The notes under the pieces: model-generated
What the model saw: the letters and a program-made list of their open reading frames with translations, nothing else
Told to the model about the DNA's origin: nothing
Database searches by the model: none
Position numbers and translations under genes: made by a program
Shown here: in pieces, positions 19,680 to 31,061 of the stretch
How the letters are laid out: every line of letters starts with the position of its first letter
Position numbering within the stretch: the stretch's first letter is position 1
Source: Eukaryota sp. TZLM1-RC
Lineage: Eukaryota > Metamonada: BaSk clade
Assembly: GCA_040285825.1 (NCBI GenBank)
Contig: JAUPSS010000011.1
Location: forward strand, 628,159 to 692,158
DNA: 64,000 nt
Direction: 5' to 3'

Positions 19680-21443
19680 TCAGGTCCACTCGATACGGCG
19701 GTGGTTTCCTCTAATAAGCTCGATGATAGGAGATAAGATTTCGGATACCGAAGGTAGCCAGTTTCTAATGTAGTTGATGGATCCTACAAAACTTCTGACG
19801 TCATTCACTGTCTTGGGAGCTGGAAGCTCGACTTGTCCAGTTAGTCGTGAGGGATCGATTTGGTGTGTACCGTTGACGAAGATACTACCAAGAATCTTGA
19901 TTTCATGATCTTTAGACTTGAAATGGCATTTTGGTAGGCCAAGGCTGACCCGCTTCTCTTTAGCGCGGAAGAGGACGGCTTTGAGCCTGTCGATGAATTG
20001 AGGAAGGGTATTACCTATGATAATGATTTCGTCGATGTAGATAAACACGCCTTCGATGCTAAAGATGTTGGACATTACATTTTGAAACACTGCCGGGACG
20101 TTCTTGAGACCGAAACATGCCCTGTTGAAGCTGATACTGCGACCAGGAATGCTGAGGGTGGTTTTCTCGATGTCTCTTTCGTTGATCTTGAGCTGCCAAT
20201 ATGCTTTTGGGAGATCAAGTGTTCCAATGTAATTGGCTTGAGATAAGAACTCTAATACATCAGAGATCTTGATTGGAGCAATGGAGATAGTGTTTGCATT
20301 GACTCCATTCGGACCACTGAAGTCGCCTGTAAGACGTGGTTTCCGATGATCAGGATAAACTACAAGAACGACTGGGGAGCTGAATCTACCGTTGGATTCT
20401 GTGGCGAAACCAGATTCGATTAACTCATCGAATATTTGGTTGGCGATTTTGAGTCGTTCAGGGTTTAACCTGCGAGGTGGACGATAAACAACAGTGTCTT
20501 CATCGTAGAAATCGATGTCCATGGGGTTACAGTCGATGCCGTCTTCATGGGGTTTCAACGTGAAAACATCTTTGAACTCTTCAAGAGTTGCGAGGAGCTG
20601 TTGATTTTCTGATTGATTGTTGAGCTTTATTTGACAACCTGACGAGTTGACGTGATCTTCGAATGTTTTTGACACCTTGAGGTCAGATATCTGTGAAATT
20701 CTGTGGTCAAACTCAGATTCAGGTAACATTAGTGTTCTGTGAAGCTCATCGAGATGAATGTGTACCCTGTCGTTGTTCATGAGGCTGAGTTCATATAGGA
20801 TGTATATTCCTATAATTAGAGTGTTGTTGCCTGGAACGATTGGTAAGGATTTGGTAAGATGCACAACTTTGGCAATGCTACCGACGTTGAAGGATAGGAT
20901 TCCTTTGGTATTGTAGTCAGAGTTTGATGGTTCTTTGTTAACACCAATGAATTTGAAAGATTCAGTGCAGTGTTCCATCTTGCATTTTGTAGATAGGTCT
21001 TTCGAGATGACGGATATGGATGCTCCGCTATCAATAAGGCCAGATACCTTTATGTTATTAATCTGCAACCAGAGTTCAATAAACGTGGGACAATTAATAG
21101 ATTTATTGGCACAAACAGAAGACAAACTAAAAATTCTATTGGTATGCGAAGATTCAGGGTCACATGTGCTCAAAGGATTTAAGAGGCGTTTGGGAGGAGA
21201 ATGCGACGATGTCAAAAAACGATTGTTTGAGAGAGTCGGTAGTATGATCTGAAGATGGATTGACGTTGGTAGATTGTGGATTCTTGATGTTAATTGTATT
21301 GATCCTGTAACTACGAGAACGTTTACTATCACTACTACTATAACTATCCAAACTACGGCGCTTATTCTTAGGAATTGCAGATCTCTTGCAATGTGGATGT
21401 AGGCATTCCTTGACAGAATGACCTGGCTCTTTGCAAAATCCAT
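19680..21443 (-). pseudogene. Retroelement protease-reverse transcriptase
   Basis: 587 codons. An aspartic protease motif (LIDSGASISVIS) lies about 145 residues in. Reverse transcriptase follows with GRFSSPVVLV, the catalytic Asp in GTLDLPKAYWQLKI, FNRACFGLKNVPAVFQ, and FIYIDEIIIIG where Y[IV]DD is expected. The second Asp of the catalytic pair is Glu, which should cripple polymerisation. The 5' part overlaps the gag frame (21160-21443) in a different frame, as in elements that use ribosomal frameshifting between gag and pol. Confidence 0.85.
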
Positions 21444-22620
21444 AGATGTCAGAAGGGGACGCAGCAGATTTATCGTCTTTGGCAGAGCGTTTCTTTAGAT
21501 TTTTGACTCTGCGTCTGAGCTGCTCCTTGTTGGTCGATACTTGTTCGACATAATCGTAAATGTCGATAAGCTTTTGGTCTTGGGGATGGGGTCTCCCACC
21601 GAACATAGGACCTTGAGCTCCTGGACCAGTGAAGTTTCTGACGGATTTCCGAGCTCGCTTTTGTTCCTCGAAGGTTCTGGTATTACACCAGTTGTTATAA
21701 AACTTAGAGAGAACATCGATGAAATCACTTAGACGGCGTTTAACGTAAAAAGAAGAGTACGTCCAAGGATTGAAGAGCTCGTTGAAGAGAGGGTCAATTC
21801 CGAGGTTGTCGAGAATAGAGAACGCAATGTCCCATTCTTCGAGCTTGATTACCTCTTGATGGGGTTGGAAGCGATCGATAGCTAGTGTATCTCTCATCCC
21901 CATTGATTGATTGACGACAAAGCCGACCTGCGATATATATTTAATCCATCTACTCTGGTAATTGGAGATATTCCAATCCATTTTGACTTGGGATAATGTG
22001 AGTTTGGCAGTGGCCAGATTTGGAAACTGGGAAGCGAAGAGAATGTTCTCCCACAGTTCTTCATCGTTGATATGATGGAGATGGAGACCGGGCCTTGTAC
22101 CATCTGCAGCCTCGGCAAGGGTAGATATGACATCGGTGTCAACGCAAGAGCTGATGCCAGCTGGATTGATTTCAACGCCAGCTCTGAAAATGTCCCACTT
22201 GTGGGCTGGCTCATCGTATCGTTGATTTAACGAAATGTAGTTGGGAAGATGAGTAGCGCGGAGAGTACAGGCTCTGTGAGCTACTGTAAGTTGTGTGAGA
22301 CGTGCAATTTCATTAGTTAGAGCGACTTCGCGAGGGTTGTTGGGGTCACATTTGAAATCTTGAGAAATTCTATCATTGTACGCCGAAGAGATGAAGTCAT
22401 TAATAAATGCAATGACCTTGCCAGTACTGGTAATCGTGTCCTTCTTGAGACGAGGGCGATTACGATCTTATTGAAGTTTCTTGGCTCGGTCGTCATAGAA
22501 ACTACGAGACGCTTTGGACATAGCCGCAAGAACAGCGTTAGTGGTAGTAGTGGCGTTTTGAGGAGGGAGACTAGCACCATAGACTGTTTTTCCGCAGTCT
22601 GATACTTTAGTCTAGCGCAT
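21160..22620 (-). pseudogene. Retroelement gag, broken
   Basis: Minus-strand frames at 22580-22317, 22214-21894 and 21981-21160 give a polar, capsid-like product ending in Arg/Ser-rich sequence with a zinc-knuckle-like CKEPGHSVKEC that lacks the first Cys (Tyr in its place). A stop near 22610 and at least two frame changes separate the parts. No gag family can be named; the position directly before protease defines it. Confidence 0.65.
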
Positions 22621-22788
22621 CCTGTCTACTTGTTCCATGGGTTTATCATATCGAGTGTGACTTGGAACACCATCAAAAGTAGGATCGACTTCTTGTCCAT
22701 CTCTGGTGATTTTAGGGAAACAGCGAGAGGGGCTGTCCCTGATTTTGGTGGTGGACTGTGATGTTTTAGGAATGTTAAGCGAGGAATG

Positions 22789-22839
22789 AAATAGATAAGT
22801 CTATCTACACTCTAGAATAGTGTAAAGACTAACACTACT
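22789..22839 (-). repeat. Terminal direct repeat, 5' side of the element
   Basis: Identical over 51 bp to 17439-17489; homology stops abruptly on both sides. Together the two copies define the element ends. Confidence 0.7.
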
Positions 22840-23082
22840 GATGATGTGATACTTTCCTAATCTGGAGGGTCACCTTTAGCCAAGGCTAACATATAAAGGG
22901 ATACCATTGAAACTGTTGATTAAGTACAACCTTATCAGCCATGTACTATATTGAAAGTGAATAATATCAATTGTTACTAATTATTGATGCAATACGCTAC
23001 TAATTTATCAGCCAAAAAATGTCATTAAAAAATCCCATTAACAACTCATCTATTTATCTCTTAAACAATCAAGGACCATGAC
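22840..23082. other. Spacer, nothing recognised
   Basis: About 240 AT-rich bases between the LTR element and the next Fanzor. No coding or RNA feature seen. Confidence 0.4.
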
Positions 23083-25690
23083 ATGCGTAATTTGCTTTTT
23101 AAGTGTGTTCACAATAGCCACTTAGCTACTGTCAGAGGAACATCCTTCCTTAAATATTTTTTACTGTGCAGGAAGTTAGAGCTTGATTTTATGAATGGTT
23201 GTGATTACTATGCATTTCAAATTGAAGAAACAATTTCCCCAATCGAAATTCCAAATTCAATGCATGAATACGACTATGATGCCTTTTCTATTTTAATGAT
23301 TTCTCAATTCAATAACCCGATTTAAGCTCCATAATTTTCAAAGAATCAATTGAATTAGTTGCAAGGAGGAAGTATGTTGTAAAACCAAATAACGAAAAGA
23401 TTCCAGATTTGTAACTATCAAAGATTGAAGCTAAAAAAGTAAATAAAGATATGGATATTTCGAATTGCACTCTGAAACAGAAAATCAGTTATAATTTATT
23501 GAATTATTATATCCACTTTTACAAAATCTTGATACTGAGCTTGGTCAAAGAAGGATCAATTTCCAGATAATACATCAATGAATCGAGTTTCACACTATAC
23601 GGCCAAACAACTTGCCATTAATTATGGAAATAATCTCCGCAAACACTTTCATCGATACGTTTTGCGTTGGCTAAACATTATCACCTTGAAGTAGTTCAGA
23701 CTAGAACAAATTCAGGAAAATCATTTGAGAAAGAATTATTGACTAAACTCAAAAAAGTCAGGTGAAGCCATTATCCGTATGAACTTTGATGAACTTCCTA
23801 TCAATGGTCACATTGTTTTTCCCTTTCCCCAGTCAGAGTTGACTTCGAAGTTTTTTGCTTATGTGAAACATTGCTGAATTCCAACTTTTATTTAATGTAA
23901 AAATCTTTATTATACTCAATAAGCCAAGCCACTGAATTTTCTCTCTCATGCTATAGTTGTTAACAGAACCATTCAATCATTCTGTTCCCAGGATGGCAAA
24001 CCTTTGTCAGTCAGTAATCCTTTTGCATTGACAACTACATTGATTCCACAGAATATAAGACTTGATACTCATTGGGTCAATGAAAGATTGGGCAATTTCA
24101 AAGGGAGAGCAAATGACATAAGGTCATCAGTTTTTACCGAAATGCTAACTGATAAGGCATTAGATTCTTACAAACGTGAGACTAAAGGTTGCTCTCAATT
24201 GTAACAGACAGGATTGCTTGTTCAGTCGTCTTAATTCGTAAAGACCAGGTTGATGAAAATGGAAATGTTTTCAAAAATTTTACTTCCAAGACGTTAGCGC
24301 ACCCAGAGCGATGCATACATTCCTTGTCTGAAAATGTCGAAAAGGTGAAGTTAAAAGATAAAAGAATAGTTGCCATTGACCCTAACGAGTACGATTTAAT
24401 GCACTGTGTTTCTCCAAATCCTACTGTAACTATTACCCCAGAACAAATTTCACAAAATGTGTTTTATAAAAAAGGACAACTTCCAGAAATTAGAAGCAAA
24501 AAACACAAATGCATTAAAAGAAGAAAAAAACAATTACAAAATCTATAAACCTATTCAAACTCTGACTCTGATTATGTACGGCTGAAACTCAAACACTGGA
24601 GGAACACGTTCAAATATACTGCCGGTGAACACCAATTTGACAGAAAAAGTACCAAATATCGTTCAACGGAAAAAAGGAAAAAAGAAAATTGGAAAGTACA
24701 ATTACCTCATGGTGATTACTCAAGTCAGGATATTGGAAATCAATTTTCTTTATTTGTATCAAACAGACAACAAAAATCTTGTTTCAGTCAACATTTTGGT
24801 CATTACATCAAGGAATTTGAGCAATGCAATGTTCATAAATATACTTTTTACCAAGATATATGGTTCAGAAAAAGAAAATTTCAAACGTATTCGAATAATC
24901 AAAGAAGTGAAAAAAACATGTTGAAAAGATTCAAATTGACCTTTGGCTCCCCTGAAAACGTAGTTACTGGTTATGGTGACTGGAGCTCGAAAGAAAAAAC
25001 AAGGAAGGGAAAAAAGACAACCATAAGAGGAACCGAAATTCGCAAACTATTAAGAAGATTTGGTCATCGAATTTTCCTAGTTGATGAATATAGAACGAGT
25101 ATATCTTGTCCTAGTTGTGCTGCCAAGGGAAATTTTGGAGAATGTGTCAATGATTCTTGTATTAAAGTGTTAGGTCCTAAGTGCAAACGACAACTAAAAA
25201 GAAAAGCAAACAGTTAAAACAAGAAATTGATTTATTTAATCAAAACAATCCTACTAGAAAAAGAGATTTTCAACAAGAATGGGGTGAGCAGAAGGATTCA
25301 CTAGAAGAAAAAGCAAAATCCACATCGTGGGGTTTAGTGAAGTGTCAGACGTGCAACACGTATTGGAATAGAGACTTCAACTGTGCCATAAATAAATATT
25401 CCATTATAACATCTGCAATCAACGGTAAAGGTAGACCAAAAACTCAAACAAAAAATTTCGAAAATGGATCATCTACTTCACAGAGAGATCAGAAAAAGAA
25501 GACTGCTGAGAAGGACAAAAAACCGAAAAGATTTGGTAAATGTCGCGGAAAAGGCCACAACAGAAGAAACTGTCCATCGCAAGTTCCTGAAACTAGCATA
25601 TCCTCATCGGGCACTAAAAGAAGACAAGGAGGAACTAAAAAGAGAGTAATCAAGACGATCTCTGTAGAAGAAAAAATCAGTCCATCTTAA
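23083..25690 (+). mobile_element. Fanzor nuclease pseudogene with zinc-knuckle tail
   Basis: The parts occur in family order across several frames. The N-terminal helical part is at 23083-23325 (VRGTSFLKYFLLCRKLEL) and about 23580-23690 (INYGNNLRKHFHRYVLRWLN). Next is PQNIRLDTHWVNERL near 24050, then TDRIACSVVLIRKD and RuvC-I RIVAIDPNEYDLMHC (Asp kept, the usual Gly of DPG is Asn). From 24918 come VVTGYGDWS, RuvC-II Glu and zinc half in VDEYRTSISCPSC, then, after another shift, GLVKCQTCNTYWNRDFNCAI with the RuvC-III Asp. All three catalytic acids survive, but at least five frame breaks make it dead. The last frame (25181-25690) continues past the Fanzor end into a Lys-rich stretch and a zinc-knuckle-like CRGKGHNRRNCP whose first Cys is Phe. 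Confidence 0.82.
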
Positions 25691-25693
25691 TCG

Positions 25694-26333
25694 ATGTGGC
25701 AGCTCAATTGTGTCAGGAGTTGTAATGAAGAATGGATTTCCAATGTAGGTTTGGTGAATGCATATGGATTTGGACTCACAGTATTTATCTCTCTTCAAGC
25801 AAATGCATATTTTTCGCTCCTTCCAGTCTCTTTCTCTTCAAAGGCAACAGAAGTTCTTATGTTTGTGGGTGTGGTCCTCTTTTTTTGTGGTCATACCATT
25901 TTTTATATTCTTCCCTCGTTTCTTAAGTATAGATGACGACGTAGTACCACTTGTGTCAATTGGCATGGTTTCCGCTGGAGTGACTTGCCTCTTGTCTGCT
26001 ATTTTTTCATCTAAACCCCAACACTCCTTACTTTGCTTTGTTTTTGTTTCAATCACATCTGTTTTACATGGTTTTGTCACTCTTGTTGTTTATGGCTTGA
26101 CAAAATCATTTCATCTTCGCTGCCGAGACGACCCTGATACATGTTCAGACTCTCGCTTTCTCATCACTTTCTTCATAGCTAGTGCAATGTATAGCTTTCT
26201 ATTAGTCCCTCCTCTCTTCATTTCGACTTCAATACATATATCAACAATGCCACTACCACCATGGGAGCTCGCTGATGCTAAGCTTGATGCAAAAATAGAA
26301 CAATGTGAGGAAAGTTCACATAATTTTGATTAA
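25694..26333 (+). CDS. Four-TM membrane protein with an apparent one-base frame switch
   Basis: Two overlapping frames seem to form one gene. The first (25694, ATG, MWQLNCVRSCNEEW) carries two hydrophobic stretches; the second is open to a TAA at 26331 with TM segments PLVSIGMVSAGVTCLLSAIF, SLLCFVFVSITSVLHGFVTL and LITFFIASAMYSFLLVPPLF. Both frames are hydrophobic over 25850-25925. A switch at the run of seven T near 25880 would give one smooth helix. So an extra T (mutation or sequencing/assembly error) is my preferred reading. Otherwise the gene starts at an internal ATG such as 25758. A Cys-containing loop (CRDDPDTCSD) precedes the last helix. Family not recognised; the overall plan resembles other small tetraspan proteins. 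It is convergent with the next gene (about 60 bp). Confidence 0.5.
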
Positions 26334-26396
26334 AAAAATCTTTTTAAATAATTTATTTACAAATAATAATTTTCAACAATAAATAAAACAATAAAA

Positions 26397-29300
26397 TTAA
26401 ATTATTTCTGAAATAATGCCAAACTCATTCGAATTTGAGATTAATAAATTCTTGAATTTTGATAAACTATCATTACCATCATTAAACAAATCAACTAATT
26501 TTAACATAGATTGATTTGAAGGAATGAAATCAACCAATTTAATAAAGTTTTGAAATTCAGTATTTGATTGAACAGAATCAATCAAATTGATTGACAGTGA
26601 CAACAATTGTATGAAACAATTTAAAATTTTATTTAAAAAGTTCTGATCAAATGAATCCAATGGAGCACGACCAACCAAAGCAGAAACGTTAATCAAAAGA
26701 TTAATCAAATTTGGATTTGATTGATTGAAGTTTGATTGAGAGCTAATCACATTTGTATCAATTGGTAAACAATATTCCAACAAATTCACCAAATAATACT
26801 GATCAGTACCCATCAAGCAATGAGTTGAAAAAGGAAACAAATTAACATTTGATTGATTAAAAAGAGTTTGAAACCTGGAAATATTAGAAAAGCAGTAAAT
26901 CAAATCAAATGCAATCAAATCTAGGGTATTTTGATTGAATTCCGAGTAATTGGTGGTTAAAAATTTTGACAAAAATTGATCAATAAACATTGGTGAAGGT
27001 GAATTAATGGAAAAAAGAGTAGAAAAAATCGAAAACTCCTTAATAAAACCCATTTTCAAATATTTGATAAATGTATCTGAAATTTTTAACAAAAAAACTT
27101 CCACTGCAGTTTCTGTTGACGAAAAGTACTTGATCAATAAATCAATCAAATTTTGATAGAAGTCAACAACCAGGAAGGTGGGAGTAGACTGGTTTTCAGT
27201 TGGATCAGTAAAAGTACTAATAACAAAGTTGAGTAACCTCACAGTAAATGATTCTGGAATTTGACAATAATCAATCAATCCTATCAAATTGATTGCCCAT
27301 GAACCGAGAGTTAAGTTCATAAAATTTTGGTTGACAAGTTCAAAATTCTGAGCCAAAGTTGCAACAACAATTGAAAATAAATTAGAATTTTGAACTGCGT
27401 TAACATTGTTTGAGAATACATTGACTAAACAATTAACAAAAAGCAAATGGTTTTTTCTAGAAATCAAGTTCAAGCATAAAGTCCAAAATTCAAAGACTTC
27501 AGGTGACCGGAAAGTACCAAAATTGACTGAATTTATCAATAATAAATAAATTGAACTAACTTCTGTATTTGGTTTGGTAAAATCGTCCATCAAGAGGTCA
27601 ACTGACTGCCAAATTGATAATCCCCAGGTGGTGACAATTTTGGCTAGCGATGAATAAAATAGACTAGAAAGTCGTTGCCTAAGGGATACTTTGCAAAGGA
27701 ATAGTAACACAGGAATAGCTGACGTCATTGCTAGATCAATACTGGGTAGGTCAATAAGAAAATTGAGCCAATGGAGTGTCAAATTTTCAACAAAGAGATC
27801 AAAATTTGGTCCAAAATTGACATCAGACAAAACTTGAAAAAATTGAGTGATGAAAGAAACTATATTAATTAGATTTAAATCAGACTTGAATGAAGTTTGC
27901 TGAAGATTTTCTGGGAATAATTTCAAGCAAAAAACGATCAAAGCTTTTGCAAAAGCACGAGAAGTAATTAATTTTGGAAATAAGTCAAAAAGAATTGACA
28001 AGGATGACTTCAAGTGTTCAGCAATAATATTTAAATCAAAAAATCCAAGAATTTCAATCAAACAAATGGATAAGGAAGCCATAACATCAGTAGATAATTT
28101 CTTTTCCTTAAAAAGGACGATGGTGTTGTTGAAAATACTGAGAAAAAACTCAAAAAAGGAATCGGGAAGCAAAACATGACTTTGAGATGATAACAAAGTC
28201 ACTAATCGGGAAAAAAAGGATAGATCATAATAAACGTGGTCCATAACGTCATGGTCGCTCAACAATCTTGACGGGCTAAGATTTTGATCAAAAGAAAAAA
28301 GAAAACACGACTTAATTAGATTTTCAATGTAAAGGAAGTTATTACCAATATTGTATTGAGAGAAAAAGACCACCAACGATGATAAAGTATTGTCTGGTGG
28401 AAAATTAAGAAACTTACAAATGTCACTTAAATGCAAAGACGGACTTTGCAAAAATTCAGAATTTAAAAGATGACTAAATAAATTCGAAAGTGCTAAACCA
28501 TTCAGAATGACAATTGAAACACCAAAGCTATCAAATACTGATTTGAAAACCATACCAATAGTAGTTGATTGTTCGGTCATTTCCAAATCAAATCTGGCTA
28601 AAGAGGTGGATAGAAAAGCCGGTGAAGTTCTCGGTAACGTAATACTGTATTCAGGATCAGAAACTTGACTGTCAGAATGATTGATTAACAGAAAATTGAT
28701 GATTGACAGTTTATAAAAGGACTCTGACAAAAACTTTCCAATTTCAAAGCAATTTCGATGATGTGCGAATTCAAGCACAATTTGAGGACTTAATTTACAA
28801 ACAAAGGAAATCAGTAAAAGAAATGAATCATCTTTTTCGCAACAATTATCAAAGAGTAATTCGAGACAAAAGTCGACGAATCTTTTGACTGATCCATTGG
28901 AGGGATTCAAATCAAACAGACACTTCGGAATTAATACAAGAAGAGAAGAAGGAAACGCTGAAACCTTATCTAAGTATCCATATAAAGATCTATCAAGAGA
29001 TAAAAGGTCAAATAACGGCGAGTCAAAGTCAAGGGTACCTTCAGACCCTTCTTTTCCTTTTTCTACCTTTTCTTTTTCTTCTTTTTCTTTTTTGTGCTCA
29101 GAATTCCAGAAAAAGTCAGATTTTGAAATATTGTAGTTAGTAGTAATGTGATCAACTTCAAAAAGGGAAGAAGCACCAGATACTACAGAACCAATTGAAC
29201 AAGATCTAGATCTACAATCTATACTGGAAACTGATGACTCATCAGGGTCAGAAAATGATTGACTTGTTTCAGGAAAAGAATGTGCAAGATTTAATTCGCA

Positions 29301-31061
29301 ATTAAATTGTGAATTTCCCTTAAATGGAGATAGAAGTGTTTCTTTGGTTGAAACTAATTCTGAATTGGATCTTTGACAAAAAAACTTGGAAACAGAAACG
29401 ACAACATCCAACAAGACACAAGATTCAAGCTCCAGTAAATAATTATTTTGAGGGCCAACAAAGATTAGCAAAGTATTAATTAACCATGATAGAGATGTTA
29501 GTAAAGGTAAAAATGAGGGGAGATCTAAACCTGAATTCGATTGGATTAAAGATTCAAATTTGACTAAAAAACAAACCAAAACACATAGGAAATCGGAAAC
29601 CCAATCACAAAACTGATTATCTTCACTATCATTTTGATTTGATTGGTAGCTTCTCAAGATCATACCGTTAATTCCACAGAAAAATAAAGCAAGATTAAGT
29701 GCTGAAACATTATTTGAATTACTTAAACAGTGCTTTAAAAGTCCCGAAATTAATTTTAAATCAATTAATTGATGGAGGTCCAAAAACTCGGAAAGAATAA
29801 CAAAATGGTCAATTACTGTTACAATAAGAGAAGAGTCTCTATGGCTGAGTGATTTTAACATTGATGAGTAAAATACTTGAGGAAAAGAATTGGAAACTTT
29901 CTTGAATAAATCTTTTGTATTAGAAACTAAATGTAAATTGACAACATTAATTGAGTGATTATTTAACGACAAGTTTCTGACACTACCAATACAAATAAGG
30001 AAAAGTTCAAAAAATTCAGCTAATATTAAAGAATCAATATCTGAAAATTGAAAAAGAAACGTACATAATCTGCTTAGATGACAACTAAACACAATCATTT
30101 GGTCCAATCCATCAATTTTGATTGATTGACTATCATTGACACAGCAACTGCCACGTAACCAGTCAGAAAACCCTTGAAACAGCTCATAATCTCTAACTAA
30201 CAAGTGACTCAATGAATGAAAAAGTTTATGATAGACCTTTTCTGAAAATGCAGTTGAAGGCAACCTTCGAAAAAGGTCAAAAAGGCAAATAATACATGAT
30301 TGGTGGCAGTTAATAACTGGGAAGAGTACACAGTCAATCAAATCATTAACGACAGCAAGTGAATGCTTTAATGCATAGTCAAAAACTAAAGGAAACAAAG
30401 AACTAAATCGTTTTTCAAAATTTAAATTAAATTTACTACTATTTTCAAGATAAACTCCAACTATTAATATAAAAAGATCAACTATTTTAAAAGATTTGGT
30501 TATTATTAAGTTACTTTTAAAATGATTTTCAAAGCAAAAAAGAATATTATCAAGTGTTATAAAAGTAAAGTCTTCAAAACGAGTCAGTAAATTGACCCAT
30601 GTTATGGAGCTACTCTTTTCACCTGATGAGCTATCTGCCAACTCATGACAAGACTCAGCCATTATTGCTGAGTAAACAGCCAGAGGAAGAGAAAGATCAA
30701 AAAAATCATCCTTTCCTTTCGGTGTAAAAAGCTCCATAAAAAAGCTTGGGCAGCTACTTTCAATTAAAAGACAAAGAGTTGTGTCAAGTGAAGTAATCAT
30801 TGACTGAGTGAACAACTTTGAGTTTGGTGAGTTAAGGCATAGACCTCTTACAACAGTCTGTACAACCGATGCTACAGCTGACACCGAAGCAGAGTCAGTG
30901 GTAAGGGTTCGTTGAAGATAGAAGCAAAGGTGTGAGGTGAAAAGTTGTTGGTCAGATTCAATGGATGTTACTGACTGTAGAAGAGTGAGCAACTCTTGGC
31001 AATGTGAAGCATTGTACCTGTGTTTTCTAAGATGTGTGAAGATATTCTTCAAAGACTTCAT
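26397..31061 (-). CDS. Large hypothetical protein, helical (alpha-solenoid-like), 1554 aa
   Basis: A single uninterrupted 1554-codon frame with an ATG start and TAA stop. The product is made almost entirely of Leu/Phe/Ser/Asn-rich amphipathic helices (for example LVDFYQNLIDLLIKYF), as in HEAT/ARM-like solenoids, without a recognisable catalytic motif, signal peptide or clear TM segment. Near residue 655-675 it has a Lys/Glu-rich low-complexity stretch (KKEKEEKEKVEKGKEG), coded by a pyrimidine-rich plus-strand tract at about 29050-29095. The Ser/Phe-rich style resembles the N-terminal region of the kinase at 35653, so both may be large scaffold-type proteins. Length and codon integrity make it a real gene; function unknown. 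Confidence 0.85.
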   Translation of the reverse strand: MKSLKNIFTHLRKHRYNASHCQELLTLLQSVTSIESDQQLFTSHLCFYLQRTLTTDSASVSAVASVVQTVVRGLCLNSPNSKLFTQSMITSLDTTLCLLIESSCPSFFMELFTPKGKDDFFDLSLPLAVYSAIMAESCHELADSSSGEKSSSITWVNLLTRFEDFTFITLDNILFCFENHFKSNLIITKSFKIVDLFILIVGVYLENSSKFNLNFEKRFSSLFPLVFDYALKHSLAVVNDLIDCVLFPVINCHQSCIICLFDLFRRLPSTAFSEKVYHKLFHSLSHLLVRDYELFQGFSDWLRGSCCVNDSQSIKIDGLDQMIVFSCHLSRLCTFLFQFSDIDSLILAEFFELFLICIGSVRNLSLNNHSINVVNLHLVSNTKDLFKKVSNSFPQVFYSSMLKSLSHRDSSLIVTVIDHFVILSEFLDLHQLIDLKLISGLLKHCLSNSNNVSALNLALFFCGINGMILRSYQSNQNDSEDNQFCDWVSDFLCVLVCFLVKFESLIQSNSGLDLPSFLPLLTSLSWLINTLLIFVGPQNNYLLELESCVLLDVVVSVSKFFCQRSNSELVSTKETLLSPFKGNSQFNCELNLAHSFPETSQSFSDPDESSVSSIDCRSRSCSIGSVVSGASSLFEVDHITTNYNISKSDFFWNSEHKKEKEEKEKVEKGKEGSEGTLDFDSPLFDLLSLDRSLYGYLDKVSAFPSSLLVLIPKCLFDLNPSNGSVKRFVDFCLELLFDNCCEKDDSFLLLISFVCKLSPQIVLEFAHHRNCFEIGKFLSESFYKLSIINFLLINHSDSQVSDPEYSITLPRTSPAFLSTSLARFDLEMTEQSTTIGMVFKSVFDSFGVSIVILNGLALSNLFSHLLNSEFLQSPSLHLSDICKFLNFPPDNTLSSLVVFFSQYNIGNNFLYIENLIKSCFLFSFDQNLSPSRLLSDHDVMDHVYYDLSFFSRLVTLLSSQSHVLLPDSFFEFFLSIFNNTIVLFKEKKLSTDVMASLSICLIEILGFFDLNIIAEHLKSSLSILFDLFPKLITSRAFAKALIVFCLKLFPENLQQTSFKSDLNLINIVSFITQFFQVLSDVNFGPNFDLFVENLTLHWLNFLIDLPSIDLAMTSAIPVLLFLCKVSLRQRLSSLFYSSLAKIVTTWGLSIWQSVDLLMDDFTKPNTEVSSIYLLLINSVNFGTFRSPEVFEFWTLCLNLISRKNHLLFVNCLVNVFSNNVNAVQNSNLFSIVVATLAQNFELVNQNFMNLTLGSWAINLIGLIDYCQIPESFTVRLLNFVISTFTDPTENQSTPTFLVVDFYQNLIDLLIKYFSSTETAVEVFLLKISDTFIKYLKMGFIKEFSIFSTLFSINSPSPMFIDQFLSKFLTTNYSEFNQNTLDLIAFDLIYCFSNISRFQTLFNQSNVNLFPFSTHCLMGTDQYYLVNLLEYCLPIDTNVISSQSNFNQSNPNLINLLINVSALVGRAPLDSFDQNFLNKILNCFIQLLSLSINLIDSVQSNTEFQNFIKLVDFIPSNQSMLKLVDLFNDGNDSLSKFKNLLISNSNEFGIISEII

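Larger units (their letters stand above)
17439..22839 (-). mobile_element. Ty3/gypsy-like LTR retrotransposon, decayed, with very short terminal repeats
   Basis: A 5.4-kb minus-strand element with gag (22.6-21.2 kb), protease, reverse transcriptase, RNase H and integrase in the Ty3/gypsy order. It is bounded by a 51-bp direct repeat (17439-17489 and 22789-22839, identical by eye). The gag N-terminus has frame changes and stops, pol has an in-frame TGA (19680-19682) and a further frame change at 19275-19330, and the RT catalytic box is altered. I found no target-site duplication beside the 51-bp repeats. GC content is visibly higher than in the surrounding DNA, as expected for a recent insertion or a foreign origin. 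Confidence 0.85.
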
